A program made the translations under genes and the position numbers. Shown in pieces: positions 1 to 11,799 of a DNA stretch of 64,000 nt. Location: positions 1-64,000 of the forward strand of contig CANTFL010001372.1 in NCBI GenBank assembly GCA_947650285.1, read 5' to 3'. This DNA comes from Hyaloperonospora brassicae. Taxonomy: Eukaryota > Oomycota > Peronosporomycetes > Peronosporales > Peronosporaceae. The notes below the pieces were generated by a model. The model made no database searches and had not been told where the DNA came from. It was given only the letters and a program-made list of their open reading frames with translations. Numbering within the stretch: the stretch's first letter is position 1; every line of letters starts with the position of its first letter.

Positions 1-124
1 ACTTAATTTATTAATATAACAGTTCTACTTTTACCCTACCTACGCTTCCTCGCTCGCCACGTGTACGTCCGTCGGGGCACCCAAATCCCTTGCGTTAAGT
101 TACGCAAGGGTGTGCCCCGTTACA
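1..124 (+). repeat. LTR fragment (3' part), Ty3/Gypsy family of element D
   Basis: The first 124 bases match the reverse complement of the outer part of the D LTR at 57818-58212. They share the arms ttgcgttaag / cgcaaggg and the terminal gccccgttaca. The sequence ends in CA and is followed by no TGGTAGCAC primer site. It is therefore the end of a 3' LTR or of a solo LTR whose start lies outside the window. Confidence 0.8.
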
Positions 125-281
125 CTAGGGGTACCATACTCTGACTCCGCCTCTCTTGTGGACCATCCGCATTCCAGAATGATGCTGAATTACAGCTGCT
201 CCAAAAAGGCTAAACCCGTACAAATGGTCCTGGCAGCTTCACTTGGCCCCAAAAGTCACGTAGCTGGCGCTGTTTATCCTA

Positions 282-1195
282 TCCCAGCCAGCACGACGGT
301 CTATGGGCTTCCGATGAGAAAGTAGGCAGAGACCTGTAGAGGGTTGCAGAGGGTTGCAGAGGCTTGTTGAGGCAAAGGTGCAAGGCGGAGACCGATGTAC
401 AGAGAAAGAGAGCTCATTTGCTTCGCACGTTTGCTTCGCACATTTGCTCGTCGTCGGTAGGCGATCAATTGAAACATGGTCAAGGCCCAGAGTAGGAATC
501 CAATGTAGTGTCTCACTGGAGCCGACTATTTCTGTTCTGGAGGAGGCTGCGGGTGAATTGATGAGAAACCGACCGCGAGTGTCCCACGGAAGCTGACGAT
601 ATTCCCGAGCAGCAAAAGCGCGGGCGCAACTGGGTCTGTAGTCAGTTGTTGTTCGGGCTGGATGGGATACCGCCCGACCTTGCACAAAAAACACCCGCCT
701 GCTGATCGGCCGATCACGAGTCGGTCTCCTGACAGCTTTGAGTTGATGGCACCCATGGAAATCCACCGTAACATAGCGCAAAGAGTCTGTCGAAAAGAAG
801 CACGCGTCGAGCATGCGCGACAGATGAAAGTGCCTACCTAAGCGTCGTCCGGCCACAAATGACACGCAGGCTCATACAAAGCGGATGCGCATGCAGTGTG
901 CATGATGCCACATCTCGCGATCCAGTGCAACAAGTGTACCAAACACGCCAAAGATGGATACTGTGCAAAACTGTGTTGTGTTGGACAAGACATAGTGTCG
1001 CTAGCAGACGTATGTACATCTGCCACAACAAAAGCCAAAACGTTCGGGTCCCGATGTCATCCTCTATTGGGTCGAAACGCAAGGCGGCGTCACTTGTACA
1101 GCATCGTCCAATCATTGCAGCAGAGAGACCACGAAAACAGGAGGGGTCCAGCAAGTCAGCCTGAGAGTCTGGCATGGTCGCAACCTGCAGCCGCA
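282..1195. repeat. Dispersed repeat, copy 1 (inverted relative to copy 2 at 44958-48216)
   Basis: This stretch reappears on the opposite strand at 44958-45257 plus 47592-48216. Matching landmarks include the region around 1050-1150 (gtcgaaacgcaaggcggcgt) and the block near 390-420 (ggcaaaggtgcaaggcg). No open frame is maintained in both copies over its whole length. A short plus-strand stretch around 903-1000 keeps a Cys-rich reading (CNKC...YC..LCC) that is partly preserved in the other copy, so a decayed transposase is possible but I cannot name a family. Bases 894-907 correspond to the intact, unduplicated target of the insertion seen in copy 2. Confidence 0.75.
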
Positions 1196-4100
1196 ACGAG
1201 CAAGTCAAAGCTGGGGTTCTGGCCTCGAGACAGAAGCAGCGAACGAGACCGGCCCGATCGACAGTATGCGGTCCAGGACGATGACGGTGATACGGGGCTG
1301 AAACGAATGCTTGACGGCGAATCAGCATGCCGAGGCAGTATGACGCGCTGCTCCACAACTGACAGCCCACTTCGTGTCGAGCCATATTTCCGGCATCATG
1401 GTGACATGCAGCTCCACAACTGACGGCCCACTTCGTGTCCAGCTAGATCTGCGGCAACATGGTATCGTCACACGCGCTCCCATGACAAGCGGCGCTTCAC
1501 AACACCGTCTTTTCCGCCCCGACAGATCTTCGGGCGCATGACTACGTGGACGTGACGGCCCATCCGTTTTTGCAAGAGCAGTACGTCCTTCACTGCAGCA
1601 AACACGAACGCGGGTGGCATGGCAAGGAATCACCGCGGAACTTGCTTGGTCTTGATCGCTGCGGCCTGCGTGGTTAAATGTCCACGCAGTCTCTCTCTCG
1701 TCACATTGCTCTGTCTTGCGACATACACACAAGTGGGAACTTCTCTATGGCCGTAACGTGCCACCGCACATCGTGCAGCTATCCCCAAACGCCCAATAGT
1801 CTGTGCTTCCGTGTGAACTGCAAATCAATGGGTGGCACACGTGCGGATCGAAAGTGACGCGCCGTTTGCAGATGCCACTGTAGCCGCTCCGATGGATTGT
1901 GTGTTAGCGCGTCGCAGCCATTCGTCGTGTGGTTTCAGTCAACAGTGGCGTCTTCGTGGAAGCGCTGGTCTTTCTTGCCACGGAACGTCTGGAGCGTGGC
2001 CTCGGTCTTCGGCGAGACGTGCGCGTCTGATGTAGCCATCTTTCTCTACCTGCGCTCGAGTGCCGGACGGAAAAAGGACAAGCGGTTCGATGACCTCGTG
2101 CGAGTGACGTGTCAGAGCAAGTCAAGTAGCCATCGGTCATTCGATCGAGGTACAGGGAGGACGACGACAGGTTGGGTCCAGCTGGCACGGACGGGTGAAG
2201 CCACGAGCTAGTTTGAGCCAATCAGGTACTGTCATTCGATCCATGTGCGTCACATGAGATCGACCAGTTTTCCGCTTGAACGACAGACCACACGCGCGAC
2301 ATTCGCGGGACTCATTTCGTTTCAGTTTTTGTACCGGTTCATACCGAACTTGTCCGACGGCGGATCGGACGGTTTACCCGACGGCGATCGACTTTGCTTG
2401 CCGTCAACCGGTCGCATGACTGCGCCACCAATGGATCTCTTGCTCATTTGTACCTGCGTAAAGTCTATGCGTACCTGCGTGTAGTCTCGCAACCGCTCGT
2501 GTCCAATGTGAAGCCATGTGCGCCACGTGGACCGACACCGAGTCTAGACGATGGGTTACCTTCGTGCTGCATAGGGACACGTCTGTGCTCGCGCGTGGAC
2601 GTGTTACTCGTCTTCCATTGCAGACACGGCATTGGGCCAACCCGTGGGTTCGTATGCGGCCTCACGCGTCGTACGCATCAGCTTAGCAGAATGTCCCGGG
2701 TGTCGGAGTCGAAGGTCATGAGGTTCCTGACGCCTACGAGCCACTTCGGTTCGACAGCTCCGAGTCATGTGACTGGTGTGCGCGATAGCACCGGTGTTGG
2801 ACTCGGTGCAGCTGACTTGGCTCACTGCTCGACTGCAAGCGCGTGAATGAATCGTTATGGGTGGGTCCCGTCGCGCAGCGGGGCCAGACGCTACCATGCC
2901 GATCCAATTCGACATGTTACTCCTAGAAGCCGATCAGATAACGGTCTGCTGGATCGAGAAAGATATCCTGCCGAAAGAGTTGGAACCTTCGGGCCATGGT
3001 CAGCTACAGTGCTGCGACCCCACATTGCGGTTCGCCGGACGTATGGGTGCTCAAGTTGAGTGCAACCGATATGGAACTAGCCTATCCTCGCAGGCTTAAG
3101 TTCACCGGTCAGACTTCCAGTCGGCTTCACAACTTGTTTTATCGGTTGCTCGATAGCCGCATAGCATCCCAATTGAGTGGGATTGGCGCACAGGATCGAT
3201 TGGTATATCCCTCGTCTTCCGGTTGCGGTGCGCGTTGTATGTCGACAAAAGCGTCGATCAGTCTCTGACCTTCGAGCATTTCCGTGCTCCCCGTTGCAGA
3301 TGTCCGTTCACAGAGGACGTAAGGCATCTTTTTCGTGCTTGTGCGTCCCGCTATATCAGAATGACGATATGGTTGTATGGGGCAGCAGGTACCATTACGA
3401 TCGTCTTTCGCACGGAAGGATACACCAGCTTGACTTCTCGAGCAATGGCTTTGCTTGCCGTACAGTCTGCGTTGAAGCGTACAGCGGCATCCGCGTCCAG
3501 GCTTTTTGACTTACCTGCTTGCCACGATTGCTGTGCTATGAAGCCGATTGTTTTATCTGTGCGTGGGCGAAAGTACTTGGAATGACAATTGCAAGTGACC
3601 TGCTGGTACCGCAGTAGAAGATCAGCCTCGTGAAACGAAGTTTGCTACGAAAATGCGTCGTCAGCCATCTGCAGAGCATACGCAACCATGGCTCATGCTC
3701 AAATAATCCAACCTGTGCTGTTCGATCCTGTGATGATAATGTACTCGAGCTACTGGCAAGGCGTCGCTTCATATCTCATGGTGTGAACGTCGAGCAACGT
3801 CGAGCACAGTATGAGCAACCCATATCATGGGGCGCATACCGTTCACAACAGCAACGGCAACGACAAACGCTCCGGTATTCACGAGCAGCGCCGTCATTCT
3901 GTTGATTTCCCGCAAGTCGTCCCAGCGTCGTTGTCTTCATCCATCATATCTTCCCATGACACGATCGTGAAACACTGTACATACCATGAGCGCATACAGC
4001 CTCTTCGACCATTGGCGTATGTGAAAGTTGCAGCTTGACGAAGAATAGGCACCGAGCCTTGATCACTGCTCGACCTGAGGTGAGCTTGACTTCCGGAAAG

Positions 4101-5214
4101 ATGATGACATGCTGTGGAAGGCGCGTCTCTCAAGCGTGGTTCGAGCGATATGACTTCTGCGCCACGCTTCATGACCGCTCACCATTGTTTTAGTGAAGTG
4201 AACTACGACAAGCAGTATGCCGCCGAGCGTGACTCCCACTTGACTGGTCGAACAGCTGGTGGTGAAGTTACTGGATGAGCTTCTTGACACGATGGACAGC
4301 TCGACAGAACACACGACCCGTCTCTCGATGTTTGCTGGAGGCCATTCACATTGAGGTGAGACTACGATGACTTGACCAAGCTGAGAACGTGATGGAAACG
4401 ACAGAGCTGGAAATGACAGCACGTGCAGCTGCAGCGTCCCGCATGAAACGATCGCTACACGACAAGTGTTTGTTCATCTCGAGCGGTAAACGCCGTCGCT
4501 CGCAGCGTTTGAGCTGCAGCACTACCTCAGTTCGCGGTTTGCTCCGAACATCATACGAAACCTATCGGCCCATTTGCCACATGTCCGTGGAACAGGCGAG
4601 ACCTGTGTGGGTCAGTCTATCACCGGCGGAGAGATGACCCGCTACACGCTCAGCTGGTCAACATGGCGCCAATCGCTTTGCATCGACTTTGCCGTTGGCG
4701 ATGGGATCTTTGCTTTCGAAGGCGACGAGGATAGCGATCATCGTCAATGATAAGGCGCCGACACTTCTGTCGGTGAGTTGGCACCACTCGATTGCCCGTT
4801 TTCGGTGCTTCGACGCCGTCAAAGTGGTTTGGCTCAGGCCTTCTTGCAACAGGCTCTAATGTCGACATGGCATCGAGGGTACAAGCACGGTATCGCCCCG
4901 CCCGGCACAACCTCAGGATCCCGAGGTTTTATGCGAAAAACCTTGAGGACCCTCCCACCAGTCTCTCGGTCGAGTCGAGCACCCGTTGTGTGGCAGTTCT
5001 GAGGAAGATTCGAAGTGAAGAAGTACGTGGCGATGTATGTGGCCCAAGAGGCTCACGTCGATTGCTCTTCTGGCCGCTTTGATGCGGTGCACGAATCCAC
5101 GTGCCGCTGTTCGATATGGTGGGGACTGGACAAGAAGCTGACGTGGAATATCGGACTTTTGTTTGTTTCTCGATGTGCTTTTTTGTTCTGCTGCGTGTAT
5201 CAGATACGACACGA
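1196..5214. other. About 4.0 kb without a recognisable gene
   Basis: Open frames here are short, overlap in several frames and switch frame often. The part at 4380-5010 reads like broken coding sequence, with Met-rich and Arg-rich short frames on the plus strand separated by stops, but I recognise no family. I see no LTR, tRNA or tandem repeat. The likeliest content is decayed repeats or pseudogene material plus the upstream region of the zinc-finger gene. Confidence 0.5.
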
Positions 5215-5670
5215 ATGGAGGCGGCCGGAAATCTACGCAAGTGCCACAACTGCAGCCAGACGGGCCACATCCGTCGTGATTGCCCCGAAGCTCCGTCATC
5301 TGAGGGCGGCTTTGGTGGCTATACCAGTGGTGCCCCATGCTTTGGCTGTGGCAAGGTGGGCCACCTGAAACGAGACTGCCCTACAAGCACCAACGGCCGC
5401 GCGTGCCATAACTGTGGCCAAGCTGGCCACATCCGTCGAGATTGCTCCGAAGAAGTGCAGCCGCCCAAGTGCCACAACTGTGGGGAGGCAGGACACATCC
5501 GTCGCGATTGTCCTCAGGACTTGCGTGAGTCGCGCAAATGTCATCATTGTGGACAGGGCGGCCACCTCCGTCGTGACTGCCCTGATGACAGCGGCCCGAG
5601 CGAGGACAAGTGCTACCAATGCGGTGAGAACGGCCACTGGGCCCGGAATTGTCCCGGTGCCGTTGAGTAA
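5215..5670 (+). CDS. CCHC zinc-knuckle protein (CNBP/GIS2/UMSBP-like)
   Basis: The 151-residue protein consists almost only of six CX2CX4HX4C zinc knuckles, at about residues 10-23, 42-55, 64-77, 86-99, 109-122 and 133-146. Most have the form CHNCG..GHIRRDC. The linkers are short and rich in Gly, Ser, Pro and acidic residues. Proteins of this build (CNBP in animals, Gis2 in yeast, UMSBP in kinetoplastids) bind single-stranded DNA or G-rich RNA and act in translation or replication. The exact role here is inference. I chose the ATG at 5215 because the open frame upstream of it (to 5101) is hydrophobic, unlike the family, and the first knuckle starts nine residues later. An upstream intron or 5' UTR is likely in that stretch. 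Unlike a retrotransposon Gag there is no capsid domain and no LTR beside it, so I take it to be a host gene. Confidence 0.85.
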   Translation: MEAAGNLRKCHNCSQTGHIRRDCPEAPSSEGGFGGYTSGAPCFGCGKVGHLKRDCPTSTNGRACHNCGQAGHIRRDCSEEVQPPKCHNCGEAGHIRRDCPQDLRESRKCHHCGQGGHLRRDCPDDSGPSEDKCYQCGENGHWARNCPGAVE

Positions 5671-6446
5671 GCAGCGCCTGATGCCGTATAGGACGCAGGT
5701 GCGAGACAAGTGATGAGGGAGGGAGCAAGCGAGCGAGAAGAAGGGACGATGGATGAATCATGACGCGCCGCTCTACTTGCTTGGTACTAGTATTGTTTCG
5801 AGAATATCTTTGGCCATTTGTGACGACGATGCATGCAGAGTACGTGAGAGAATAGTGGGCAGGAGAGAAGGCGTGCATGGATGCAGAAACTACATGTAGG
5901 CGATAACTTGCAGAGAGTCCACACGTGGCCACAGCGGTACTCGAATATCCTGGTAAAGAAATCACTACGTCGAGCAACACACGTGAGCTGAACACATATC
6001 TATCGGTGACGAAGACTCAGACTTTGGGCGAGCCTCTTCACTCAAGCAAGGTGTAGCCATGTGCGAGTCGTTGCCTGATAAGACAACGATTCAATGCACG
6101 CATGCGCGTCTGCCCAGAGGCACGACGCACGAACTTTGCTCTCCTCCTCACAACTCGACCATACGTAGTTCAAGTTCAAAGCGCCGATTCAATGCTTTTG
6201 TCCCAACCGTTTTCTCGGATGTCGCCAAACGCTACGTGCTATTTCTCCTCTGATCGTTCTCTCCCTTCTGCACGCAATGCTCCGAGATCCATAAGAAGCT
6301 TTAGCAGCAGTACACATGAAAGCCAAGCGAAGACGGACCACTGAGAGTTCAAGGCCCACTTAGTGAGCATCTTCTGCACCTGACGGCCACCGGTCGCACT
6401 CGTTCTTCACTACCGCAACTCGTTCTTCCATGACATCGATAGTCTG
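5671..6446. other. Intergenic region between zinc-finger gene and NDUFA1-like gene
   Basis: This is the space between two convergent genes, the zinc-finger gene (+) and the NDUFA1-like gene (-). It should hold both 3' UTRs. I found no coding frame, repeat or RNA gene in it. Confidence 0.5.
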
Positions 6447-6739
6447 TTATTCCGCCGAACACATAGCAGCCGCTCTGGCTGCCAGTTTCCGGTCCCGCTC
6501 GTCCATCATGCGGTCCCAGTCCGTCAGCAGCTCCAGTTTGCTCTATGAGTCCACACAGTCGAGACAATACGTAGTTATGACACCACGCAAAGAGCAGACC
6601 GAGTTCGAGATCGCGAGAAGATTCGGCGCACCTGCATGTTGTTGCGCGCCTGCCACTTGTTGATGGCGCCAAAGCCTACGCCCATGAGCGAGAAGGCGAT
6701 GGAAATGACCGCGAGGCCCGGCAGCACTTGGTACGGCAT
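6447..6739 (-). CDS. NDUFA1: NADH:ubiquinone oxidoreductase subunit NDUFA1/MWFE-like, two exons
   Basis: Exon 1 (6739-6632) encodes 36 residues starting MPYQVLPGLAVISIAF, a short N-terminus followed by one membrane helix. An 89-bp intron (6631-6543) starts GTGCG and ends CATAG. Exon 2 (6542-6447) encodes 31 residues, rich in charged residues with WDRMMDERDRKL, and ends in TAA. Both exon lengths are multiples of three, giving 67 residues. The family is about 70 residues with the same plan: a Met-x-x-x-LPGL start, one transmembrane helix, then a charged tail with a DRR/DRK block. The product would be an accessory subunit in the membrane arm of mitochondrial complex I. Reading straight through exon 1 into the intron gives a misleading longer frame. 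The family call rests on length, the LPGL start and the tail, since no alignment was possible. Confidence 0.75.
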
Positions 6740-7548
6740 TTTCAGGTTTCAAATTCCGAATTTGCGCGGACGAATGAGAGGCGTACGAGCGTTCTTTGCC
6801 TCCCTTTGGCTTTCTTAAAGTCTTATAATGTTTAAAACAGCTCTTTGTAATTTATAAAGTGGTGTTTTTGAAGTCGCGGGTCACAAAAAAGACGGTTTTT
6901 TTGCGATTGTACATTACGAACTCATCTGCGCTGAGGGGAAAAAGTCGAAAAAACACATAAAATCAAGTTTTATCTAAGTCAGGGCCAGAAAACCGGTATG
7001 TACACAACCAGTATGGAGTTGCAACATCGACACAAGCGGCTGTAAATAAATCCTGATAAATCCATAACGCATCAGCCCTCTGCTTTTTCATCGAAACGCG
7101 CAGCGTGCTGCATTAAAAGGGTACCATTGTTACACTGTCATTCAACGCACTTATAGAATAAGGCACGAATTGATGTAACTACGTAACGTAAGCTACTTCC
7201 TCAATCCAGTCGACTTGTATGCATGCCGTTGAATCACAAAGTAGCCACAAAGCCAGTCTTAACGTCCTTTATTCGCTACTGTCGCATGAACAGCTATACT
7301 TTCGTAAACAACGAGTCCGATAAGTTCGCACTTGCTATCCTGCAGCCGTTGTCAAGCGATATAAATGGAGCTGTCCAAGAAGACTGGCTTCTGGACGCAG
7401 CACGTGGATCCGAGAAGCGGCGTACGTGCGTTTATGGCTTTTCTGCACTCTTGAGTTCGTTTCGTTGCGGTTCGATGGCGCTCGGATAGTGTTACCTGAG
7501 ACTTGCGATCGGGAGTGTGCTCCTTTATAGCGGACGTATTACTACAAC
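6740..7548. other. Intergenic region between divergent genes
   Basis: This AT-rich stretch separates the NDUFA1-like gene (-) from the gene starting at 7549 (+) and probably holds both promoters. No feature could be assigned. The ORF at 7223-7489 is not supported by composition or context. Confidence 0.4.
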
Positions 7549-8066
7549 ATGGCGTTGGAACGGAGCTACTGGGAACTACCACAACCACTGCATGCTCAAG
7601 TCAAGACGCCAACTTTACATGCCCTGCGTGAGTGGGACCACGACGCCGCAGAGCGCAAGTACGGCGCTGCGTATCACGAGGCAGATGGGGACAATGACGG
7701 CATGCGTCAAAGGCGTGAGGAGGCACTGGCCAAGTGCCGAACGCTGGCGGTGAACGCTCAAGCAACTGCGCCGGCTAAGCTCATGGCGCTCGAAGAGCGA
7801 ATGGCACTGGCAGCCCAGAAGCGAAAAGCAGCGGAAGTGCAGCATAGTACGAGTAGCACCCGAGGAATTGCCAGTGCGAGTCAGAGCGAGTATCTTGACC
7901 TGGTGCGTCAGCTGCAGCAGCACGACGACGGCGAGGACGGAACGGGCGGTAAGTGGCTCGTGAGGTGAGAGAGAGAAGGATCCAGCTTGGCAGCGAGCAG
8001 AAAGGTTTAAACATAGACAACGCATGCCACATCGAGATTCATCGAGCGCTATTGATGCGATGCTGA
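7549..8066 (+). CDS. Hypothetical protein, probably two exons
   Basis: The first exon (7549-7948) opens with ACAACATGGCG and encodes 133 residues starting MALERSYWELPQPLHAQ. It is rich in Ala, Arg, Glu and Gln, and a helical or coiled-coil stretch is likely at about residues 50-100. A strong donor GGTAAGT lies at 7949. A plausible acceptor, CATAG at 8012-8016, gives a 68-bp intron. Splicing there keeps the frame and adds 16 residues to a TGA at 8064-8066, for 149 residues in all. Without splicing the frame ends at 7968. I recognise no family. The codon use and GC content resemble the neighbouring genes rather than the AT-rich repeats downstream, which supports a real host gene. The acceptor and the end are inference. 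Confidence 0.5.
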
Positions 8067-8705
8067 TCACTCGCGCTCGTGTTACCCATTTGTCTGGTAA
8101 GTAACTCTTTTCCTGTGTCGCTTGTGCAATTAACTCACACCCGCACTTAGGGAATAAAACCTTGACTGCCGCATTTACGGTTCGCCACGCGTGTGTTGCT
8201 TCGAAGTGAACATTGAATGGGACGAACTTTGCGTCTGGTGTAGGTCGTTTCTGGAGCTTTGGGCCAGAGCCGCGTAAATGGAAGGCAACTGGGACGGCGC
8301 GTACCATGCGCCTAACTTGTTAGCTTTTGCTAAGCGTGAGCAAATAATACACCCTGCGTCGAGCGTAGATGGCCGTCAACACCGACTTCGTATGACAGGA
8401 GCATTAGAGTCAAATCAGCTTGAGCTTTCTGTTCAGCCTGCAATCCACATGGATGACCAGAAAAGTGCTGTCTTCATATGTAATACGCTTTCAATCGACA
8501 CTACTGTGTGCGGCAAGTTGTGCGACAAGTTGGCTCTTTTGCATGGCACCTGTCCATCACGTCAACAATTTAAAGGCACCTTGATGCGACACGATACTTT
8601 GGGCTCCACTTGCTCCAAGACATCATACACGTAGGCTATCTTGATCACTATCGACATAGTTCCCTCATGTGATTACGATAAGCTAGGGATCAAGTACACA
8701 TCCCT
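8067..8705. other. Unassigned stretch before an LTR relic
   Basis: A 118-codon frame at 8278-8634 has no recognisable domain. It lies directly before the LTR relic at 8706, where the 3' interior of a plus-strand element would be expected, so this is probably decayed retrotransposon sequence. Confidence 0.35.
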
Positions 8706-9090
8706 CGTAACGGGGTGAGCCTGTTACATGTCGTTGACACCTAAATTTGGGGCAATGAGACCATTATCTGAATTATGAATATCCTCGGATACTTACTTCG
8801 CTGCTTTAACATGTAGGGATTTTACCGTCAAAGGTAATATTCGGCACTGCTCCACTCGTCGGTTGATAGAATGGCCATTATGGACCAACAAAAACACCAA
8901 TAACTGCTAGACGCACGAAATGGGTGGCGAGCAGGTAGCTATATCAGGAAGTTGTAGCTCAATATCGTTAAAGCATGACAAATACGATGAACTTTCAGAG
9001 GCTTTAACGATAGATTAAGTGCAAAAACTACTTTTTCCTTGTACCCAAGCGTGTATGTTTCGTAGACTCGCCCTTCTCAGTTCAACGTGA
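8706..9090 (+). repeat. Decayed LTR, same family as the 5' LTR of element A
   Basis: It shares with 9947-10401 the start taacggggtgagcctg and a middle block: caacaaaaacaccaat, then a variable few bases, then a GTGGGTGG-like run followed by GAGCAGG or GAGTAGA. Spacing between shared blocks is similar, so this is a homologous LTR. The 3' boundary is approximate and no primer site follows. Confidence 0.65.
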
Positions 9091-9946
9091 GGCTTCGAGG
9101 CACCCGCCTGCACTGTGATTCATTCTATGTAGCTTGTACTGTGTCTGTACAAGCTTCGGTTCCTATTACATCATGCTTCTCGATATCACGAGCAGCGACG
9201 TATGATTCCAGTTGTCTTCATCACGGATGCGACGGAGATTATGCTCCGGGTGCTACGATGTCTATCCCCATTATTCAACGGCAATTTCTTGCTAGATTAT
9301 GCATGGTGCTACGTTAAGTGTGATATGGTGTGTACGTTCTATATTTCCACCGGATCCTATATGACGGCATCCCTAACTTGTTTATTCAATTCATCCGACT
9401 CACGGAGCAATCGATCATTCGATGGCCACTGACGCAAGCCTTCCATATAGTGTGTAGTATGCGACGAAATGCTTGCCCGAACTGGGTCAATGAATCTCGA
9501 ATGTTATGGCTGCACATTCTTTCTTTCGCACAATGCATTCTCCACAAAGATGAGTGCACAGCAAAGTGCATGTGTATCGGTTTATTCCAGTAAGCCACCT
9601 TTCCAGAGGCGTCATGCAATCTTGGGAAGTATTAAACCTCTACAACTGGTTCGTAGAGCAACCTATTGGCTCCTGTGTATAAGAATAAAACACCTTTGAA
9701 GACACACCACTTAACACAGTGTAGTGGACGGCAGTCACGGATGTTGTGCAAAGGGCAACTACCACGCTAGACTACGAAACCGGATTTGCGTAAGCAGCTA
9801 CCTGGTAATATTTGGTCGGTTTCCGTGTGTATCCTAGAAAAAAACTCGCACAAGTTGCGCTTATAAAAGGAAGGAACTACTCGTATGATTCATATTGTGT
9901 ACTTGTGAGTGTTTTTTAAAAAAAGTAGTGAGACACATAGCGTCCA
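9091..9946. other. Unassigned AT-rich stretch between two LTRs
   Basis: Nothing recognisable. The frames at 9202-9699 are short and have no domain signal. It ends at the 5' LTR of element A. Confidence 0.35.
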
Positions 9947-10401
9947 TGTAACGGGGTGAGCCTGAAACATAATATCATCGTTGTGACAATATGATCATAG
10001 AGAATGTTCAGTATGATATTCTCACTACAATATCATTAATTTGGTGACATTGTTGCAGTGACACAAGAGTCTACTCATTGGCTGTTTGAATGGCCCAAAT
10101 GGCCCAACAAAAACACCAATCGCTGGTAGGAGCGCGGAGTGGGTGGTGAGTAGACGTCACCGTACATGCTTTGGTATCAATATATTTAAGCTAGGACAAA
10201 TAAGATAAGACGCATTTTGAGACTTTCATATATTATCACAGGTTTCCTTTTCTCTTCCTCAACTAAGTAAGTTGTATAGTTCCAAGTCTTTCTCTGAGCG
10301 CGTACAATGTAAGCTAGCTACAAGGGCCCTTGTTCTTACGGCAGTCAACGAGAGCTTGCTACGCATAGTTCTCAGTGCGTAGCTCCCAGGACCCTGTTTC
10401 A
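9947..10401 (+). repeat. 5' LTR of element A
   Basis: It starts TGTAACGGGG and ends CCTGTTTCA (TG...CA), 455 bp. It contains the family block around 10110-10160 with the GTGGGTGGTGAGTAGACGTCA core. A 2-nt spacer separates it from the primer site. Confidence 0.8.
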
Positions 10402-10403
10402 CG

Positions 10404-10415
10404 TGGTAGCACTTT
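10404..10415 (+). promoter_or_regulatory. Primer binding site of element A
   Basis: TGGTAGCACTTT follows the LTR end after two bases (CG). The first ten bases are shared with B (37011-37020, other strand) and E (50672-50681). This fits priming by the CCA end of one tRNA species. Confidence 0.7.
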
Positions 10416-10749
10416 ACATACGTTACAAGGACCGCAACTTTATCGCACAACATATACATTCTTGACGATGATGGCGATAGCTTTCACGACACGCGTGAAA
10501 ACTACTTTGATTTGAATGACTTCGAATACAGCGCGATAGAAATGATAAAGTTCGGCCGTAGAAAGAATGTTGTTTGGAAACATTATTTCTACACTAGACA
10601 GGGACCAACAAATTCCGCTGTAGCCATGTTCATTCAACATGAACTCGACGCGGCGCTACAAAAGCCTTGTCTCACCAGCAAGGTTCACCACAGTTCTAAC
10701 TGTTGCGACAACAGCAGGATCAGTCTTCTGCTTCCGGGATGACGCATGT

Positions 10750-11240
10750 GCGTCGACCAGAAACCTTGAAGGTTGAAATCTCCAAGTACAGAGGTTCGAG
10801 GGAGACTCCCACTTTTATGGATATCTAGTTGGACGAAGCCTTTAATGCATGTCAAATTGACGATGAAGAAATGAAACTCACATTTGCTAAAATATACTTG
10901 TCTGGACGTGCCAAAATTTGGGCCTGAGGGATCGAGATAATGAACGACCCAGATGTGTTTGGAACGTTAAAGGTCTTCAAGACTTGGTTAAGGCAAACGT
11001 TTGAGCCTTCATGGGCTAATTTTAGGGCTCGGTCAGAGCTCCTAAAACTTAAACAGGGTATGCGTGATGTACAAGCTTACGCATGGCATACACGACTCAT
11101 CGCGAGTAGTATAACGGCTTACCCGATTAATGAACACATTTTAATTACTGTGCTCATGAACTGCCTCGCAGAGGGCTCCGTCAGGAGCCAGCTATTTTCT
11201 TGGAGATGGAGACTCTTGAACAAGCAATATCAGCTGAATT
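10750..11240 (+). pseudogene. gag relic of element A
   Basis: The frame reads ETLKVEISKYRG, then a stop, then LTFAKIYLSGRAKIW, another stop, and a 100-codon open stretch from 10940 (DPDVFGTLKVFKTWLRQTFEP) typical of the retrotransposon Gag capsid domain. Element C has the matching blocks KVSKYRG and DPDVLGSLRIFKTLL. The in-frame stops and the missing zinc knuckle show decay. Confidence 0.7.
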
Positions 11241-11799
11241 AAAGGAGGCCTTTATCTTGAGACATGATCATGCTGGTTCGATCTCCTATCATCCACCAAC
11301 AAGAGAAGAGAGAAAAAATATTTCCCGAAAAAACTCATTTATGTTGACAGAGTGAGAAACCTCGCTCTTCTAATAACAAGCGATTGCAGAAGTGCAATTG
11401 ATGTCTGAAACGAGGTCGCTATGCAATGACTATAGTGCCCCACGCGCAGTGACTCGAGAAACTGAGCCAAATGATGGATCGTCTGGCATAAAGGGCAGCG
11501 GACGTAAGTCAGACGCTGTTACGAAGGGCGAGAGAGACGTGGCCCGTCAATATACGATTGGGTTCAGTAGGAGTGGAGCGCTCTATCTATCCAGCAACCT
11601 CAAGAGAATACGCAAATCTCTTGACAAATGTTTCTCCAGATCACAATCAGTGCGTGCCTCTGCACCTGGTGATGAGGGAAAAATCATTACCTTGAGATTG
11701 GAAGTGACAAAAGACTTGTAACTTTACGCCCTAGTTGGCTGTAAAGCGTCAAAATGTTTTATTTGAGGCCCGTCGTTAGAGGATCGTACGCTCAGCTTT

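Noticed and set aside
239..865. 208-codon minus-strand frame
   Set aside because: It lies in the dispersed repeat and is frame-broken in the second copy (47584-48228), so it is not conserved as protein.
896..1423. 175-codon plus frame with a Cys-rich start, considered as a transposase zinc region
   Set aside because: The Cys spacing is only partly kept in copy 2, and no catalytic domain is nearby. Family assignment would be guesswork.
4389..4637. 82-codon frame and neighbours, considered as a decayed host gene
   Set aside because: Several short frames look coding-like but no domain could be recognised and frames do not join without many breaks.
5101..5214. N-terminal extension of the zinc-knuckle protein
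   Set aside because: Hydrophobic and unlike the family; more likely 5' UTR or intron. The start at 5215 was chosen.
7223..7489. 88-codon frame upstream of the hypothetical gene
   Set aside because: No domain, AT-rich, and in the probable promoter space of two divergent genes.
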